DNA of 15,351 bases from Gammaproteobacteria bacterium (GTDB lineage Bacteria > Pseudomonadota > Gammaproteobacteria > Arenicellales > Poriferihabitantaceae). The DNA lies in contig JAIBDK010000014.1 of assembly GCA_024679435.1 (NCBI GenBank), forward strand, positions 1 to 15,351, written 5' to 3'. Below are positions 7,035 through 15,056 of this stretch, in pieces (the first letter of the stretch is position 1; each line of letters opens with the position of its first letter). Below the pieces are notes generated by a model. That model had not been told where the DNA came from, ran no database searches, and saw only the letters and a list, made by a program, of their open reading frames with translations. The translations under genes and the position numbers were made by a program.

Positions 7035-7541
7035 ATGACTGTTCGAACAGCAGAATTATTGACTGCCATAATTTGTGCGCTTTGCTCTATTGGATTAATG
7101 CTCAAAGCCAACGAGCTTAATATCGGCTGGATTGACGGCAGAGGACCCGGATCGGGTGCCTGGCCTTTCTGGCTGTCTGCGGGTATGTTGTTCGCATCCC
7201 TGCTGACGATGTTTCGTTGGTTCATCGGTGCAACTCCGGAATCGCGCTCCACAGAACTCTTTATTACCCGTGACCGGTTGATGATAGTGAGTATCTCTGC
7301 GGGGTCGATATTGTTTCTTCTGGTTGCTACCCATCTGGTTGGAATTTACGTGGCGCTCGTCTTGTTTTTGTTGTTTTATCTCAGATTTGTTGGAAGGCAT
7401 ACATGGTTGCTAACCACCATTTTAATGATTGGAATCCCTGTATTTGTGTTTTGCCTGTTTGAATGGGCATTAAAAATTCCGTTACCGAAATCATTTACCG
7501 AGCCCATGTTTTATCCAATTTACGATCTTATGTATTCGTAA
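7035..7541 (+). CDS. tctB: Tripartite tricarboxylate transporter, small membrane subunit TctB
   Basis: A 168-residue inner-membrane protein with four predicted hydrophobic segments, the layout of TctB. The first is LLTAIICALCSIGLML. The second is the WPFWLSAGMLFASLLTMF region after the conserved GPGSGAWPFW motif. The third is MIVSISAGSILFLLVATHLVGIYVALVLFLLFYL, probably two spans in one stretch. The last is LLTTILMIGIPVFVFCLFEWAL, followed by the typical LPKSF motif. It partners TctA and the periplasmic TctC. No strong Shine-Dalgarno precedes it. It lies 152 bases after tctC, across a stable hairpin, and 63 bases before tctA. Assignment rests on size, topology, GAWPFW/LPKS motifs and position. 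Confidence 0.9.
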   Translation: MTVRTAELLTAIICALCSIGLMLKANELNIGWIDGRGPGSGAWPFWLSAGMLFASLLTMFRWFIGATPESRSTELFITRDRLMIVSISAGSILFLLVATHLVGIYVALVLFLLFYLRFVGRHTWLLTTILMIGIPVFVFCLFEWALKIPLPKSFTEPMFYPIYDLMYS

Positions 7542-7604
7542 AGTGTGAATCTAAACCTGGAAAAATAAATTGTTTAAAAGAGATCCAGAGAGAAGGTAAT
7601 TATA

Positions 7605-9125
7605 GTGGAATCAATACTTACACTGCTGAGCGCCGGAATACTCGAAGCGCTCGAACCATTAAATTTTGGAATGATCCTGCTGGGCTGTACGATCGGGTTG
7701 CTGGTAGGTGCGATGCCCGGGCTAGGTTCTGTAAATGGTGTGGCAATATTGCTACCTATCACTTTTCTGGTTCCGCCGACCGCGGCCATTATTTTTCTCG
7801 CCGCCATATATTACGGTGCGATGTATGGAGGGGCGATTAGCTCTATCACGCTTGGAATTCCCGGTGCCTCAACTGCCGTTGCGACGGTGTTTGACGGCAG
7901 ACCGCTGGCTCAGGCAGGCAAGGCTGACAAGGCGTTAACTGCCGCGGCCATTGCATCATTTATAGGTGGGACGATATCAATCGTTCTGTTTACCCTGTTT
8001 GCACCGCCACTGGCGGCGTTTGCACTCAAGTTCGGGCCACCGGAAGAATTTGCATTGATGGTGCTCGCGTTTGCCACATTTATTGGGCTTGGTGGCGATG
8101 ATATACCGAAGACGATTTTTTCGATTCTAATCGGTCTTGTGCTGGCGACGGTCGGGTTGGATATTATATCTGGTCAACCGAGGCTCATTTTTGGTGACAT
8201 CTCCGGTTTCTTGCACGGCGTAAACTTCCTGGTTCTGGCCATCGGAATTTATGGTATCGGAGAAATGCTCTGGACACTGGAAACCACCAAGGGTGAAGTG
8301 ACGGTTCATAAAGTGAAGATGTCGATCAAAGCCATGATTGATAATTTCAGAGATGTGAAGTCTTATATCGGAACGACCACTCTGGGATCCACTATTGGTT
8401 ATTTTGTCGGCACGTTACCTGCCGCCGGCGCAACCCCGGCTTCGCTGATGTCTTATGGCCTGGCAAAAACGTTTTCTAAGGATCCGGAAAGCTTTGGTAA
8501 GGGGAATATATCCGGAGTGGCTGCCCCTGAAGCAGCAAACAATGCGGCTTCAACGGGATCCATGTTGCCTATGATTACGCTGGGTATTCCGGGGTCTCCC
8601 ACCACCGCGATACTGCTGGGCGGCATGATAATATGGGGTTTGCGTCCCGGGCCATTGTTGTTCACTGAACATCCGGATTTCGTATGGGGATTGATTGGTT
8701 CTCTTTACATCGCTAATTTCGTGGCCGTGGTCATCAATATTGCTTTTATTCCAATTTTCGTCAGAGTTCTTACTCTTCCGTTTACGATCCTTGCGCCAAC
8801 TATTTATATCCTTTGTATTGTTGGAGGGTATGCACCCACCCAAACGATGCATGATGTCTGGTTGATGTTTCTGTTTGGCGTGGTTGGTTATTTGTTGCGC
8901 AAGCTGAATTATCCGGTTGCTCCAGCGGTTCTTGCCATCGTCTTGGGGCCGCTGGCAGAGCGCTCTCTTCGACAATCGCTGCTTGCCTCTCAGGGAGATA
9001 TGTTCACGTTTGTTGAGCGTCCGATATCTGGTGTGTGTATATTTCTGGCCCTGGTGCTGGTGAGTTATCCGCTGATTAAAAACTTCCGTGCCAGACGAAG
9101 TGCAAAAGCTGCGTCACAGAGCTAG
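7605..9125 (+). CDS. tctA: Tripartite tricarboxylate transporter, large membrane subunit TctA
   Basis: A 506-residue polytopic inner-membrane protein, the transport subunit of the TTT family, driven by the ion gradient. Diagnostic motifs are GAMPGLGSVNGVAILLP near residues 36-52 and YYGAMYGGAISSITLGIPGAS near 68-88, followed by the typical DGRPLAQAGKADKALTAAAIASFIGG block. A second-half repeat has AAGATPASLMSYGLAK, VAAPEAANNAASTGSMLPMITLGIPGSPTTAILLGGM and a LRPGP turn. The C-terminal part has YAPTQTMHDVW, FGVVGYLLRKLNYPVAPAVLAIVLGP and a RSLRQSL motif. The start is GTG at 7605, with GAGAAGG at 7590-7596 as ribosome site, and matches the family start. Length is normal (about 500). It is followed 59 bases later by the GntR gene. 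Confidence 0.95.
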   Translation: MESILTLLSAGILEALEPLNFGMILLGCTIGLLVGAMPGLGSVNGVAILLPITFLVPPTAAIIFLAAIYYGAMYGGAISSITLGIPGASTAVATVFDGRPLAQAGKADKALTAAAIASFIGGTISIVLFTLFAPPLAAFALKFGPPEEFALMVLAFATFIGLGGDDIPKTIFSILIGLVLATVGLDIISGQPRLIFGDISGFLHGVNFLVLAIGIYGIGEMLWTLETTKGEVTVHKVKMSIKAMIDNFRDVKSYIGTTTLGSTIGYFVGTLPAAGATPASLMSYGLAKTFSKDPESFGKGNISGVAAPEAANNAASTGSMLPMITLGIPGSPTTAILLGGMIIWGLRPGPLLFTEHPDFVWGLIGSLYIANFVAVVINIAFIPIFVRVLTLPFTILAPTIYILCIVGGYAPTQTMHDVWLMFLFGVVGYLLRKLNYPVAPAVLAIVLGPLAERSLRQSLLASQGDMFTFVERPISGVCIFLALVLVSYPLIKNFRARRSAKAASQS

Positions 9126-9184
9126 AAACGGGATTGCTTTGATCATGATAAAAATTTCTGAAAAAAGGTAATAGGCAGAATTTA

Positions 9185-9871
9185 ATGTCGGTAGTTAAGC
9201 TTGACCCCATAGAAGCTCAACCAGTTCTCAAAGACAAGGTTTACGATGCGCTTAGAGAAGCAATATCCGAGATGGATATTTATGGGGGGGAAGAGCCTCC
9301 ACGGCTGGATGAACGCATGTTGGCTGAAGAGCTGGGAGTGAGCCGGACTCCAATTCGTGAAGCAATAATGTGCCTCGAACGAGAGGGTCTTGTGGTTAGC
9401 TATCCGCGTCGCGGGGCGTATGTTCTGCGAAAAACCAAACAGGAGATACTTGAGATAATCGCTGTATGGGCTGCGCTGGAAGGCATGGCGGCAAGAATGG
9501 CGGCAGAGAATGCATCCGATGAACAGATTGCAGAAATGCGCACAATGTTCGCAACTTTCGATGACAGTAAAGAAGCCAGAGCTCATATTGATGAATATTC
9601 CCAGAAAAATATTGAATTCCATCAACGTTTGATGCAACTCAGTAAATGTGGTCTGTTAATTGATATTGCCGATAATCTCTTTATTCATATGAGAGCTATA
9701 AGAAGGAAAACTATTGGTGAGCGCGATCGTGCAGCAGAATCGATTATTGACCATATGAGAATTATTGAGGCCATTGAATCTCGCGATGCGACCAAGTCGG
9801 AAAGGTTGGTTCGTGAGCATGCCATGTACCTGGCAGATCATGTTAAACAATACGTGGACTATCTAGAATGA
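9185..9871 (+). CDS. GntR-family transcriptional regulator, FadR/FCD subfamily
   Basis: A 228-residue DNA-binding regulator. The N-terminal winged helix-turn-helix (about 17-82) carries the GntR signature, with LAEELGVSRTPIREAI near 47-61, REGLV and a wing at YPRRGAYVL. The C-terminal all-helical FCD domain (about 88-222) binds small carboxylates, usually through a metal held by D-x3-H and two more His. Here the pattern is N142-x3-H146, H190 and H212, with Asn in place of the usual Asp. The gene sits between the transporter and the catabolic enzymes, all cotranscribed in direction. GTATAC-centred inverted repeats at 2351-2371 and 5813-5833 are its likely operators; none was seen in its own 59-base upstream gap. 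The inducer is presumably oxalate, a CoA-pathway intermediate or a related acid. Repressor action is inferred from operator overlap with -35 elements. Confidence 0.93.
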   Translation: MSVVKLDPIEAQPVLKDKVYDALREAISEMDIYGGEEPPRLDERMLAEELGVSRTPIREAIMCLEREGLVVSYPRRGAYVLRKTKQEILEIIAVWAALEGMAARMAAENASDEQIAEMRTMFATFDDSKEARAHIDEYSQKNIEFHQRLMQLSKCGLLIDIADNLFIHMRAIRRKTIGERDRAAESIIDHMRIIEAIESRDATKSERLVREHAMYLADHVKQYVDYLE

Positions 9872-9929
9872 TGCCTGCTAGTCCCAAATAATCAGATAAA
9901 TAATTATATATATCACCGAGGTTTAAAGA

Positions 9930-11666
9930 ATGAACAATGCAGCTGATACAGCAACAGATACTCTTGCAAGGAAAGATAAAAGCGGGAGTGTGATCTCCGG
10001 TGGGCATCTTGTCGCAAAAGCACTTAAAAACGAGGGGGTTGACACGATCTTCACGCTATGTGGCGGACATATTATCGATATCTACGATGGCTGTCTGGAC
10101 GAAGGCATTCGAATTGTCGATGTTCGTCATGAGCAGACCGCCGCTCATGCTGCTGATGGGTATGCTAGACAGACCGGAAAGCTGGGTTGTGTGGTCACCA
10201 CTGCCGGCCCGGGTTGTACGAATGCGGTTACCGGTGTTGCCACTGCGTTTCGCTCCGAAAGTCCAATATTGCACATAGGCGGTCAAAGTTCGCTGAGTCA
10301 GCATAAGATGGGATCACTTCAGGATCTACCCCACGTCGATATGATGACACCGATTACCAAATTCGCGTCCGGCGTGTTTTCTACAGAAAGAGTGGCAGAT
10401 ATGGTTTCTATGGCCGCAAGAGAGTGCTTTAACGGGGCTTACGGACCGTCTTATCTGGAAATTCCTAGAGATATTCTGGATCGGGAAATTCCTGTCGAAT
10501 CTGCGGTAATTCCGGAACCGGGCTCATATCGAGCTTCGGTAAGATCCATAGGTGATCCTGCGGACATTGAAAAACTTGCTGATATTCTGGTTAAGGCAGA
10601 ACGTCCTGCGGTATTGTTTGGTCAGCAGGTCTGGGCCAGTCAGGGTCAGAATGAAGCGATAAGCTTTGTTCGGTCACTGGATATTCCCGCATATATGAAC
10701 GGTGCCAGTCGGGGCATGCTACCTCAGGGTGATCCTCACCATTTTGATCGCACCCGAAGCGATGCTTTTAAGAATGCCGACGTGATATTGATAGTGGGAA
10801 CGCCTTTTGATTTCCGCATGGGTTACGGAAAGCGTATTTCTAAAGATGCCACTCTTGTTCAGGTTGATCAGAGCTATGCTACCGTGGGTAAGAATCGTGA
10901 TATTGACCTGGGTATTGCGGGTGATCCCGGCGCGATACTGGCTGCGGTGGAACAGGCGGCCTCTGCACGGATTGATGATGGAGCCAGAAGTTCGCGCCAG
11001 TCCTGGATGCAAAGTTTGAGAGATATAGAAGCGAATAAACTTGAGAAATTAATGCCTATGTTCACGACGGACCAGAGTCCGATTCATCCATATCGGCTAG
11101 CCTATGAGATCAACGAGTTTCTTGATGAAGATACGATTTATGTTGGTGATGGCGGCGATATTGTCACCATTTCGGCTCAGGCGGTCAGACCGAGAAATCC
11201 GGGTCAATGGATGGATCCCGGTGCATTGGGATCGTTGGGTGTAGGGACCGGGTTTTCCATGGCGGCCAAGCTGGCACATCCTGAAAAGGAAGTTGTTTGT
11301 CTTTATGGAGACGGTTCATTTGGAATGACTTCTTTTGATATGGAAACAGCACAACGTTTTGGTGCCCCTTATCTTGCAATCGTTGGTAATAATTCTCATA
11401 TGAATCAAATACGTTACGGGCAGGTGGCAAAATATGGTCAGGAAAGAGGCAATGTCGGTAACAAGCTTGGTGACATTCCATTTAGCAAGTTTGGTGAAAT
11501 GATTGGCGGGTATGGAGAAGAGGTTCACGAGGCTAAAGATATACAACCGGCTCTTCAAAGAGCAAGGGAAGCCATTGCCAGTTCTGGAAAAAGTGCTGTC
11601 GTAAATGTCTGGGTCGATCCGGATGAGTATGCCCCGGGTACCAAAGCCCAGACCATGTACAAATAA
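9930..11666 (+). CDS. ThDP-dependent enzyme, oxalyl-CoA decarboxylase/2-hydroxyacyl-CoA lyase-like
   Basis: A 578-residue thiamine diphosphate enzyme of the acetolactate synthase/OXC/HACL superfamily. Domains in order: PYR (about 20-185) with catalytic Glu68 in RHEQTAAHAADGYAR and GPGCTNA; central domain (about 205-345); PP domain (about 385-565) with the cofactor motif GDGSFGM at 460-466 closing on NN at 487-488. A C-terminal tail, DPDEYAPGTKAQTMYK (563-578), is where OXC and HACL enzymes have a substrate-covering lid. By eye it resembles the HACL/ALS-like branch more than E. coli or Oxalobacter Oxc; the OXC YEELDQ block is SLQDLPHVDMM here. Next to a true Frc it is best read as the enzyme releasing formyl-CoA, either from oxalyl-CoA (decarboxylation) or from a 2-hydroxyacyl-CoA (lyase). 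A plain acetolactate synthase is less likely, with no small subunit nearby. Confidence 0.85.
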   Translation: MNNAADTATDTLARKDKSGSVISGGHLVAKALKNEGVDTIFTLCGGHIIDIYDGCLDEGIRIVDVRHEQTAAHAADGYARQTGKLGCVVTTAGPGCTNAVTGVATAFRSESPILHIGGQSSLSQHKMGSLQDLPHVDMMTPITKFASGVFSTERVADMVSMAARECFNGAYGPSYLEIPRDILDREIPVESAVIPEPGSYRASVRSIGDPADIEKLADILVKAERPAVLFGQQVWASQGQNEAISFVRSLDIPAYMNGASRGMLPQGDPHHFDRTRSDAFKNADVILIVGTPFDFRMGYGKRISKDATLVQVDQSYATVGKNRDIDLGIAGDPGAILAAVEQAASARIDDGARSSRQSWMQSLRDIEANKLEKLMPMFTTDQSPIHPYRLAYEINEFLDEDTIYVGDGGDIVTISAQAVRPRNPGQWMDPGALGSLGVGTGFSMAAKLAHPEKEVVCLYGDGSFGMTSFDMETAQRFGAPYLAIVGNNSHMNQIRYGQVAKYGQERGNVGNKLGDIPFSKFGEMIGGYGEEVHEAKDIQPALQRAREAIASSGKSAVVNVWVDPDEYAPGTKAQTMYK

Positions 11667-11709
11667 CCTATCTAAGACTACAACACGACTTTTTAGGAGC
11701 AGCAAATAA

Positions 11710-12957
11710 ATGAAAGCACTTGAAGGTGTAAAGATTCTCGACTTCACCCATGTTCAGTCAGGCCCCACCTGCACGCAACTTTTAGCATGGTTTGGTGCGG
11801 ACGTTATCAAAGTAGAAAGACCGGGTGTAGGTGATGCAACCCGCAAACAGCTGGTTGATGTAGAGGGAGCTGATTCTCTTTATTTCACAATGTTGAATCA
11901 CAATAAACGGTCACTTACTTTGAATTCGAAAAATGAGACCGGTAAGCAAGTGCTCGAGCGTTTAGTGAAGACTTGTGATGTGATGGTTGAGAATTTTGCG
12001 CCAGGTGCGCTGGATCGGATGGGGTTTTCCTGGGAACGGATTCAGGAGCTGAATCCTCGAATGATTATGGCGTCTGTTAAGGGCTTCGGCCCTGGCCCCT
12101 ACGAAGATTGCAAGGTCTATGAAAACGTCGCACAATGCGCCGGCGGTTCTGCATCAACCACTGGTTTTCTGGACGGGCCACCCCTGGTGACCGGTGCGCA
12201 GATTGGTGATTCCGGAACAGGACTACATCTGGCCCTTGGTATTGTTACTGCACTTTTTCAACGGGAAAAAACCGGTCGTGGGCAAAAAGTTTTGGCTGCT
12301 ATGCAGGACAGTGTTCTTAATTTAAGTCGAGTTAAATTGAGAGATCAACAACGCCTTGAGAAGGGTCCGTTGACCGAATATTCGCAGTATGGTGAAGGTA
12401 TTCCATTTGGAGAAGCGACACCGAGGGCGGGTAATGATTCGGGCGGTGGCCAGCCTGGGCGAATTTTGAAATGTAAAGGTTGGGAAAGGGATCCTAATTC
12501 GTATACTTATTTCATTACTCAGGCCGCTGTCTGGCAGCAGATTTGCGATGTGATAGGAGCACCGGAATGGAAGGAAGACGAGAACTATGCAACACCGCCT
12601 GCGAGATTGCCAAAACTAAATGAAATCTTTGGGCGCATAGAGCAGTGGACGATGACCAAAACCAAGTTTGAGGTAATGGATATTTGCAATCCACTGAACA
12701 TTCCGGTCGGTCCAATTCTTTCGATGAAGGAGCTTGCCGAGGAGCCTTCGCTGCGGGATACCGGAACCATTGTTGAGGTTGATCATCCTGAGAGAGGAAA
12801 ATACTTAACAGTTGGTTGTCCGGTAAAACTTTCAGATTCTGATGTAGCGGTTGAACGTTCTCCATTGCTTGGAGAGCACACAGATGAAATTTTGTCTGAG
12901 GTGCTTGGATACTCGCCAGAGGAAATTTCATCAATACGGGAATCAGGTGCCGTTTAA
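11710..12957 (+). CDS. frc: Formyl-CoA:oxalate CoA-transferase (CaiB/BaiF family)
   Basis: A 415-residue class III CoA-transferase that moves CoA from formyl-CoA to oxalate, giving oxalyl-CoA and formate in the cytoplasm. Similarity to E. coli Frc (YfdW), as I know it, runs the whole length: DFTHVQSGPTCTQLLAWFGA (11-30), KVERPGVGD, YFTMLNHNKRS and VYENVAQCAGG. IGDSGTG follows with the acyl-acceptor Asp167, then MQDSVLNLSRVKLRDQQRLEK, GQPGRILKCKGWE, GPILSMKE and RGKYLTVGCPVK. The glycine-rich loop that shuts over the active site in known Frc (GGGG) reads SGGG at 244-247 here, one change. AGGAGC at 11695-11700 is the ribosome site. It lies 43 bases after the ThDP gene and 18 before the formyltransferase, clearly one operon. 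The family is certain and the formyl-CoA/oxalate specificity likely; succinyl-CoA as donor is the alternative. Confidence 0.92.
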   Translation: MKALEGVKILDFTHVQSGPTCTQLLAWFGADVIKVERPGVGDATRKQLVDVEGADSLYFTMLNHNKRSLTLNSKNETGKQVLERLVKTCDVMVENFAPGALDRMGFSWERIQELNPRMIMASVKGFGPGPYEDCKVYENVAQCAGGSASTTGFLDGPPLVTGAQIGDSGTGLHLALGIVTALFQREKTGRGQKVLAAMQDSVLNLSRVKLRDQQRLEKGPLTEYSQYGEGIPFGEATPRAGNDSGGGQPGRILKCKGWERDPNSYTYFITQAAVWQQICDVIGAPEWKEDENYATPPARLPKLNEIFGRIEQWTMTKTKFEVMDICNPLNIPVGPILSMKELAEEPSLRDTGTIVEVDHPERGKYLTVGCPVKLSDSDVAVERSPLLGEHTDEILSEVLGYSPEEISSIRESGAV

Positions 12958-12975
12958 CCAGCAGGAGAAATTGAC

Positions 12976-13887
12976 ATGCGTATAGTGGTCCATGGTCAGC
13001 AGGCTTTTGGTGAGGCGGTATTGAAAAAGCTGCTTGAAAATGATGAAAATGTTGTGGCGGTTTGTACCGCACCGGATAAAGAAGGGCGTCCTCTTGACCC
13101 TCTGAAACAGTTGGCAATAAAGAATGATATTCCGGTTCACCAACCGGCCTCCTGGAAAACTCCTGAAGCGCTGGAATTGATGGAATCATTTGGGGCAGAC
13201 GTCTGCATGATGGCCTACGTGCTTCTGTTTGTCCCTGAGGCAGTTCGTGATGCGCCAAAGTATGGGTCATTCCAGTATCACCCTTCCTTGCTGCCTATGC
13301 ATCGTGGGCCGTCTTCCATTAACTGGCCTATCGCAGTGGGGTCAACAAAAACGGGGTTGACTATTTTCTGGCCTGATGACGGGTTGGATGAGGGTCCTAT
13401 CCTGATGCAGAAAACCTGCGATATTGGGACTGACGAAACCCTGGGTGACGTGTATTTTAAAAAACTATTTCCCATGGGTGTAGATGCAATGCTTGAGTCT
13501 CTGGAACTGGTCAAAGCAGGTACTGCGCCAAGAATTGAGCAAAATCTAGATGACGGCAGTTATGAATCCTGGTTTGGTAAAAAGCAGGCCGAACTTAAAT
13601 GGAATGATTTAGCTTCCTCCGTTTACAACATCATTCGTGCAGCAAACCCCCAACCGGGAGCCTGGACTTTGTTCAAGGGTGAGGAGCTCAAAATTTTTGA
13701 TTCAGAACGGGTTGATGAGTCCGGTAATCCGGGAGAGATTCTGGCGTCTGATGAGAACGGATTTGTCGTCGCCACCGGCGACGGCGCAATTCGAATCAAA
13801 AGAGTTAGAGGGCAGGCTGGGAAAATACCTGCGGCTGAGTATGCGGCTGAGAGCGGACTCAAAGTTGGTGACGTGTTGGGAAACTGA
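12976..13887 (+). CDS. Formyltransferase/10-formyltetrahydrofolate hydrolase-like protein
   Basis: A 303-residue protein of the methionyl-tRNA formyltransferase fold, closest by eye to the N-terminal hydrolase domain of 10-formyl-THF dehydrogenase (ALDH1L1/FDH) rather than to Fmt. Shared features are the start MRIVVHGQQAFGEAVLKKLL, TAPDKEGRPLDPL and YGSFQYHPSLLPMHRG (96-111) with catalytic His102. INWPIAVGSTKTGLTIFWPDDGLDEGPIL follows with catalytic Asp138, then LFPMGV. The C-terminal Formyl_trans_C-like domain (about 205-300) includes NIIRAANPQPGAW. Fmt's NVHASLLP Asn position is Gln/Tyr-type here, as in FDH. No aldehyde dehydrogenase domain follows. CAGGAGAA at 12960-12967 is the ribosome site, and the gap to frc is 18 bases. 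Inferred role: moving the formyl group between formyl-CoA or formate and THF, or releasing formate from 10-formyl-THF. No such formyl-CoA activity is established. Confidence 0.82.
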   Translation: MRIVVHGQQAFGEAVLKKLLENDENVVAVCTAPDKEGRPLDPLKQLAIKNDIPVHQPASWKTPEALELMESFGADVCMMAYVLLFVPEAVRDAPKYGSFQYHPSLLPMHRGPSSINWPIAVGSTKTGLTIFWPDDGLDEGPILMQKTCDIGTDETLGDVYFKKLFPMGVDAMLESLELVKAGTAPRIEQNLDDGSYESWFGKKQAELKWNDLASSVYNIIRAANPQPGAWTLFKGEELKIFDSERVDESGNPGEILASDENGFVVATGDGAIRIKRVRGQAGKIPAAEYAAESGLKVGDVLGN

Positions 13888-13922
13888 AGATCAATAACTT
13901 TATTATTCGGGTAAAAAATTCC

Positions 13923-14786
13923 ATGTCTATAAAAACTATTCTGGTACCACTTGATGGCGGTAAGACATCGTTGGACGTGCTTGATACCGCCTTGGTTGTG
14001 GCAAAACGTTTCAACGCTCATATTGCCGCATTGCATATATCCGAGAGTGCGTTAACTTCTTCAACTTATGCCAATATATCAAGCAATCTCAAGGAATCAA
14101 TATTGCGGGAAGAAAGACAATCCCAAGACAACGTTGCACGTGAGATTAGGAATCATGTGGAGTCTTTTGCAAAAAGGAGGCGAATTACTTTTTCAGATAA
14201 TCCTGCTGTTTCTGATAAAGTTTCGGTTTCATTCAGCCATGAGCATGGCGATGTAAATGATGTGCTCGTCAGATGGGCTCGATACCATGATACTGCGGCT
14301 GTTTGCCGACCTCAAACTACACCGGGTAGATTAAGAATTGGGAAGGTGGGAAGCTCAGTAGAGTCGCTGATGATGGAATCTGGTAAACCAATATTGATGG
14401 TGCCACCTAATTGGGTGGTAAAGAAAGCCCAGCATGCCGTGATTGCATGGAATGATAGTCTGGAAGCATCTAAAGCGCTCTCCATGACCTTGCCTTGGTT
14501 GCTGCAAATGAAAAAAGTCACCATTGTGGTTGCTAAGAGCAGAATTGAAGGGGGTGAAAAAGTTCGCACTCAACTTGCCTGGCATGGTATTGACGCGCAA
14601 GTGCAAGTTTTGAATAGGAGAGGTCAGTCAGCCGGCAAACGCCTTCTCAAAATTTGTAAAAATATTGAAGCAGATTTCCTGGTAATGGGGGCGTTTAGTC
14701 ACTCCCGAGTTAAACAGCGGTTGTTTGGAGGCGTGACAGATTATGTTTTGGAAAATGCCAATATTCTGACAGTTATGGTCCACTAG
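13923..14786 (+). CDS. Universal stress protein, tandem UspA domains
   Basis: A 287-residue cytoplasmic protein with two Usp domains. The first spans about 1-160, beginning MSIKTILVPLDGGKTSLDVLDTAL and ending with GSSVESLMMESGKPILMVPP. The second spans about 167-287, from HAVIAWNDSLEASKALS to GGVTDYVLENANILTVMVH. The nucleotide-binding motif of ATP-type Usps (G-2x-G-9x-G-S/T) is degraded in the second domain. GAFSHSRVKQRLFGGVT has Ser where the second Gly is expected, and the first domain reads CRPQTTPGRLRIGKVGSSVE. ATP binding is therefore uncertain. It lies 35 bases after the formyltransferase in the same direction, with a weak ribosome site, and is probably the last gene of the operon. Paired Usp proteins often ride at the end of catabolic operons; no enzymatic role is implied. 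Confidence 0.88.
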   Translation: MSIKTILVPLDGGKTSLDVLDTALVVAKRFNAHIAALHISESALTSSTYANISSNLKESILREERQSQDNVAREIRNHVESFAKRRRITFSDNPAVSDKVSVSFSHEHGDVNDVLVRWARYHDTAAVCRPQTTPGRLRIGKVGSSVESLMMESGKPILMVPPNWVVKKAQHAVIAWNDSLEASKALSMTLPWLLQMKKVTIVVAKSRIEGGEKVRTQLAWHGIDAQVQVLNRRGQSAGKRLLKICKNIEADFLVMGAFSHSRVKQRLFGGVTDYVLENANILTVMVH

Positions 14787-14884
14787 AAATTATCTCGGTC
14801 TTCGAATTGTTACAGCAAATTTTGTAAAGAGGCTAATCGACCACAGGCACTTTTTTCAACCATCAAATAGTTAACTTGTGTTCC

Positions 14885-14940
14885 AGTCCTTAAATGTTCG
14901 CCCTCTGTTTGGGTTTTAACATTTAGGGACTTTCATTTTC
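14885..14940 (+). terminator. Terminator-like hairpin ending the operon
   Basis: AGTCCTTAAATGTT (14885-14898) pairs with AACATTTAGGGACT (14918-14931) over 14 bp with a single T-G pair. The 19-base loop can itself form a CCC/GGG mini-stem. T-rich TTCATTTTC follows. It lies 98 bases after the usp stop, where the operon would end. The stem is AT-rich and the T tract interrupted, so termination may be moderate. Confidence 0.55.
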
Positions 14941-15056
14941 TGGCGTTTAATTTTGGCGATCTGATTTAATTCTGAATAGCAGAATAATACGTTCTGTTGA
15001 AATATTTTCAGACCTACTATTTATTTGTTTAATGCTAATTATTGCAGCGCAACATA

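Noticed and set aside
9930..11666. Naming the ThDP enzyme as acetolactate synthase ilvB/ilvI
   Set aside because: No regulatory small subunit or ilvC nearby, and the adjacent Frc and formyltransferase fit formyl-CoA-producing chemistry better.
12515..13270. Long open frame of 251 codons on the minus strand opposite the frc/formyltransferase junction
   Set aside because: It is antisense to two clearly conserved genes, its translation is rich in Pro, His and Gln with no recognisable fold, and there is no ribosome site; it is a codon-bias shadow.
14894..14926. Ten-codon ATG-to-TAG mini-frame inside the hairpin at 14885-14931
   Set aside because: No ribosome binding site and its start lies within the stem; it follows an operon rather than leading one, so a leader peptide is not supported.
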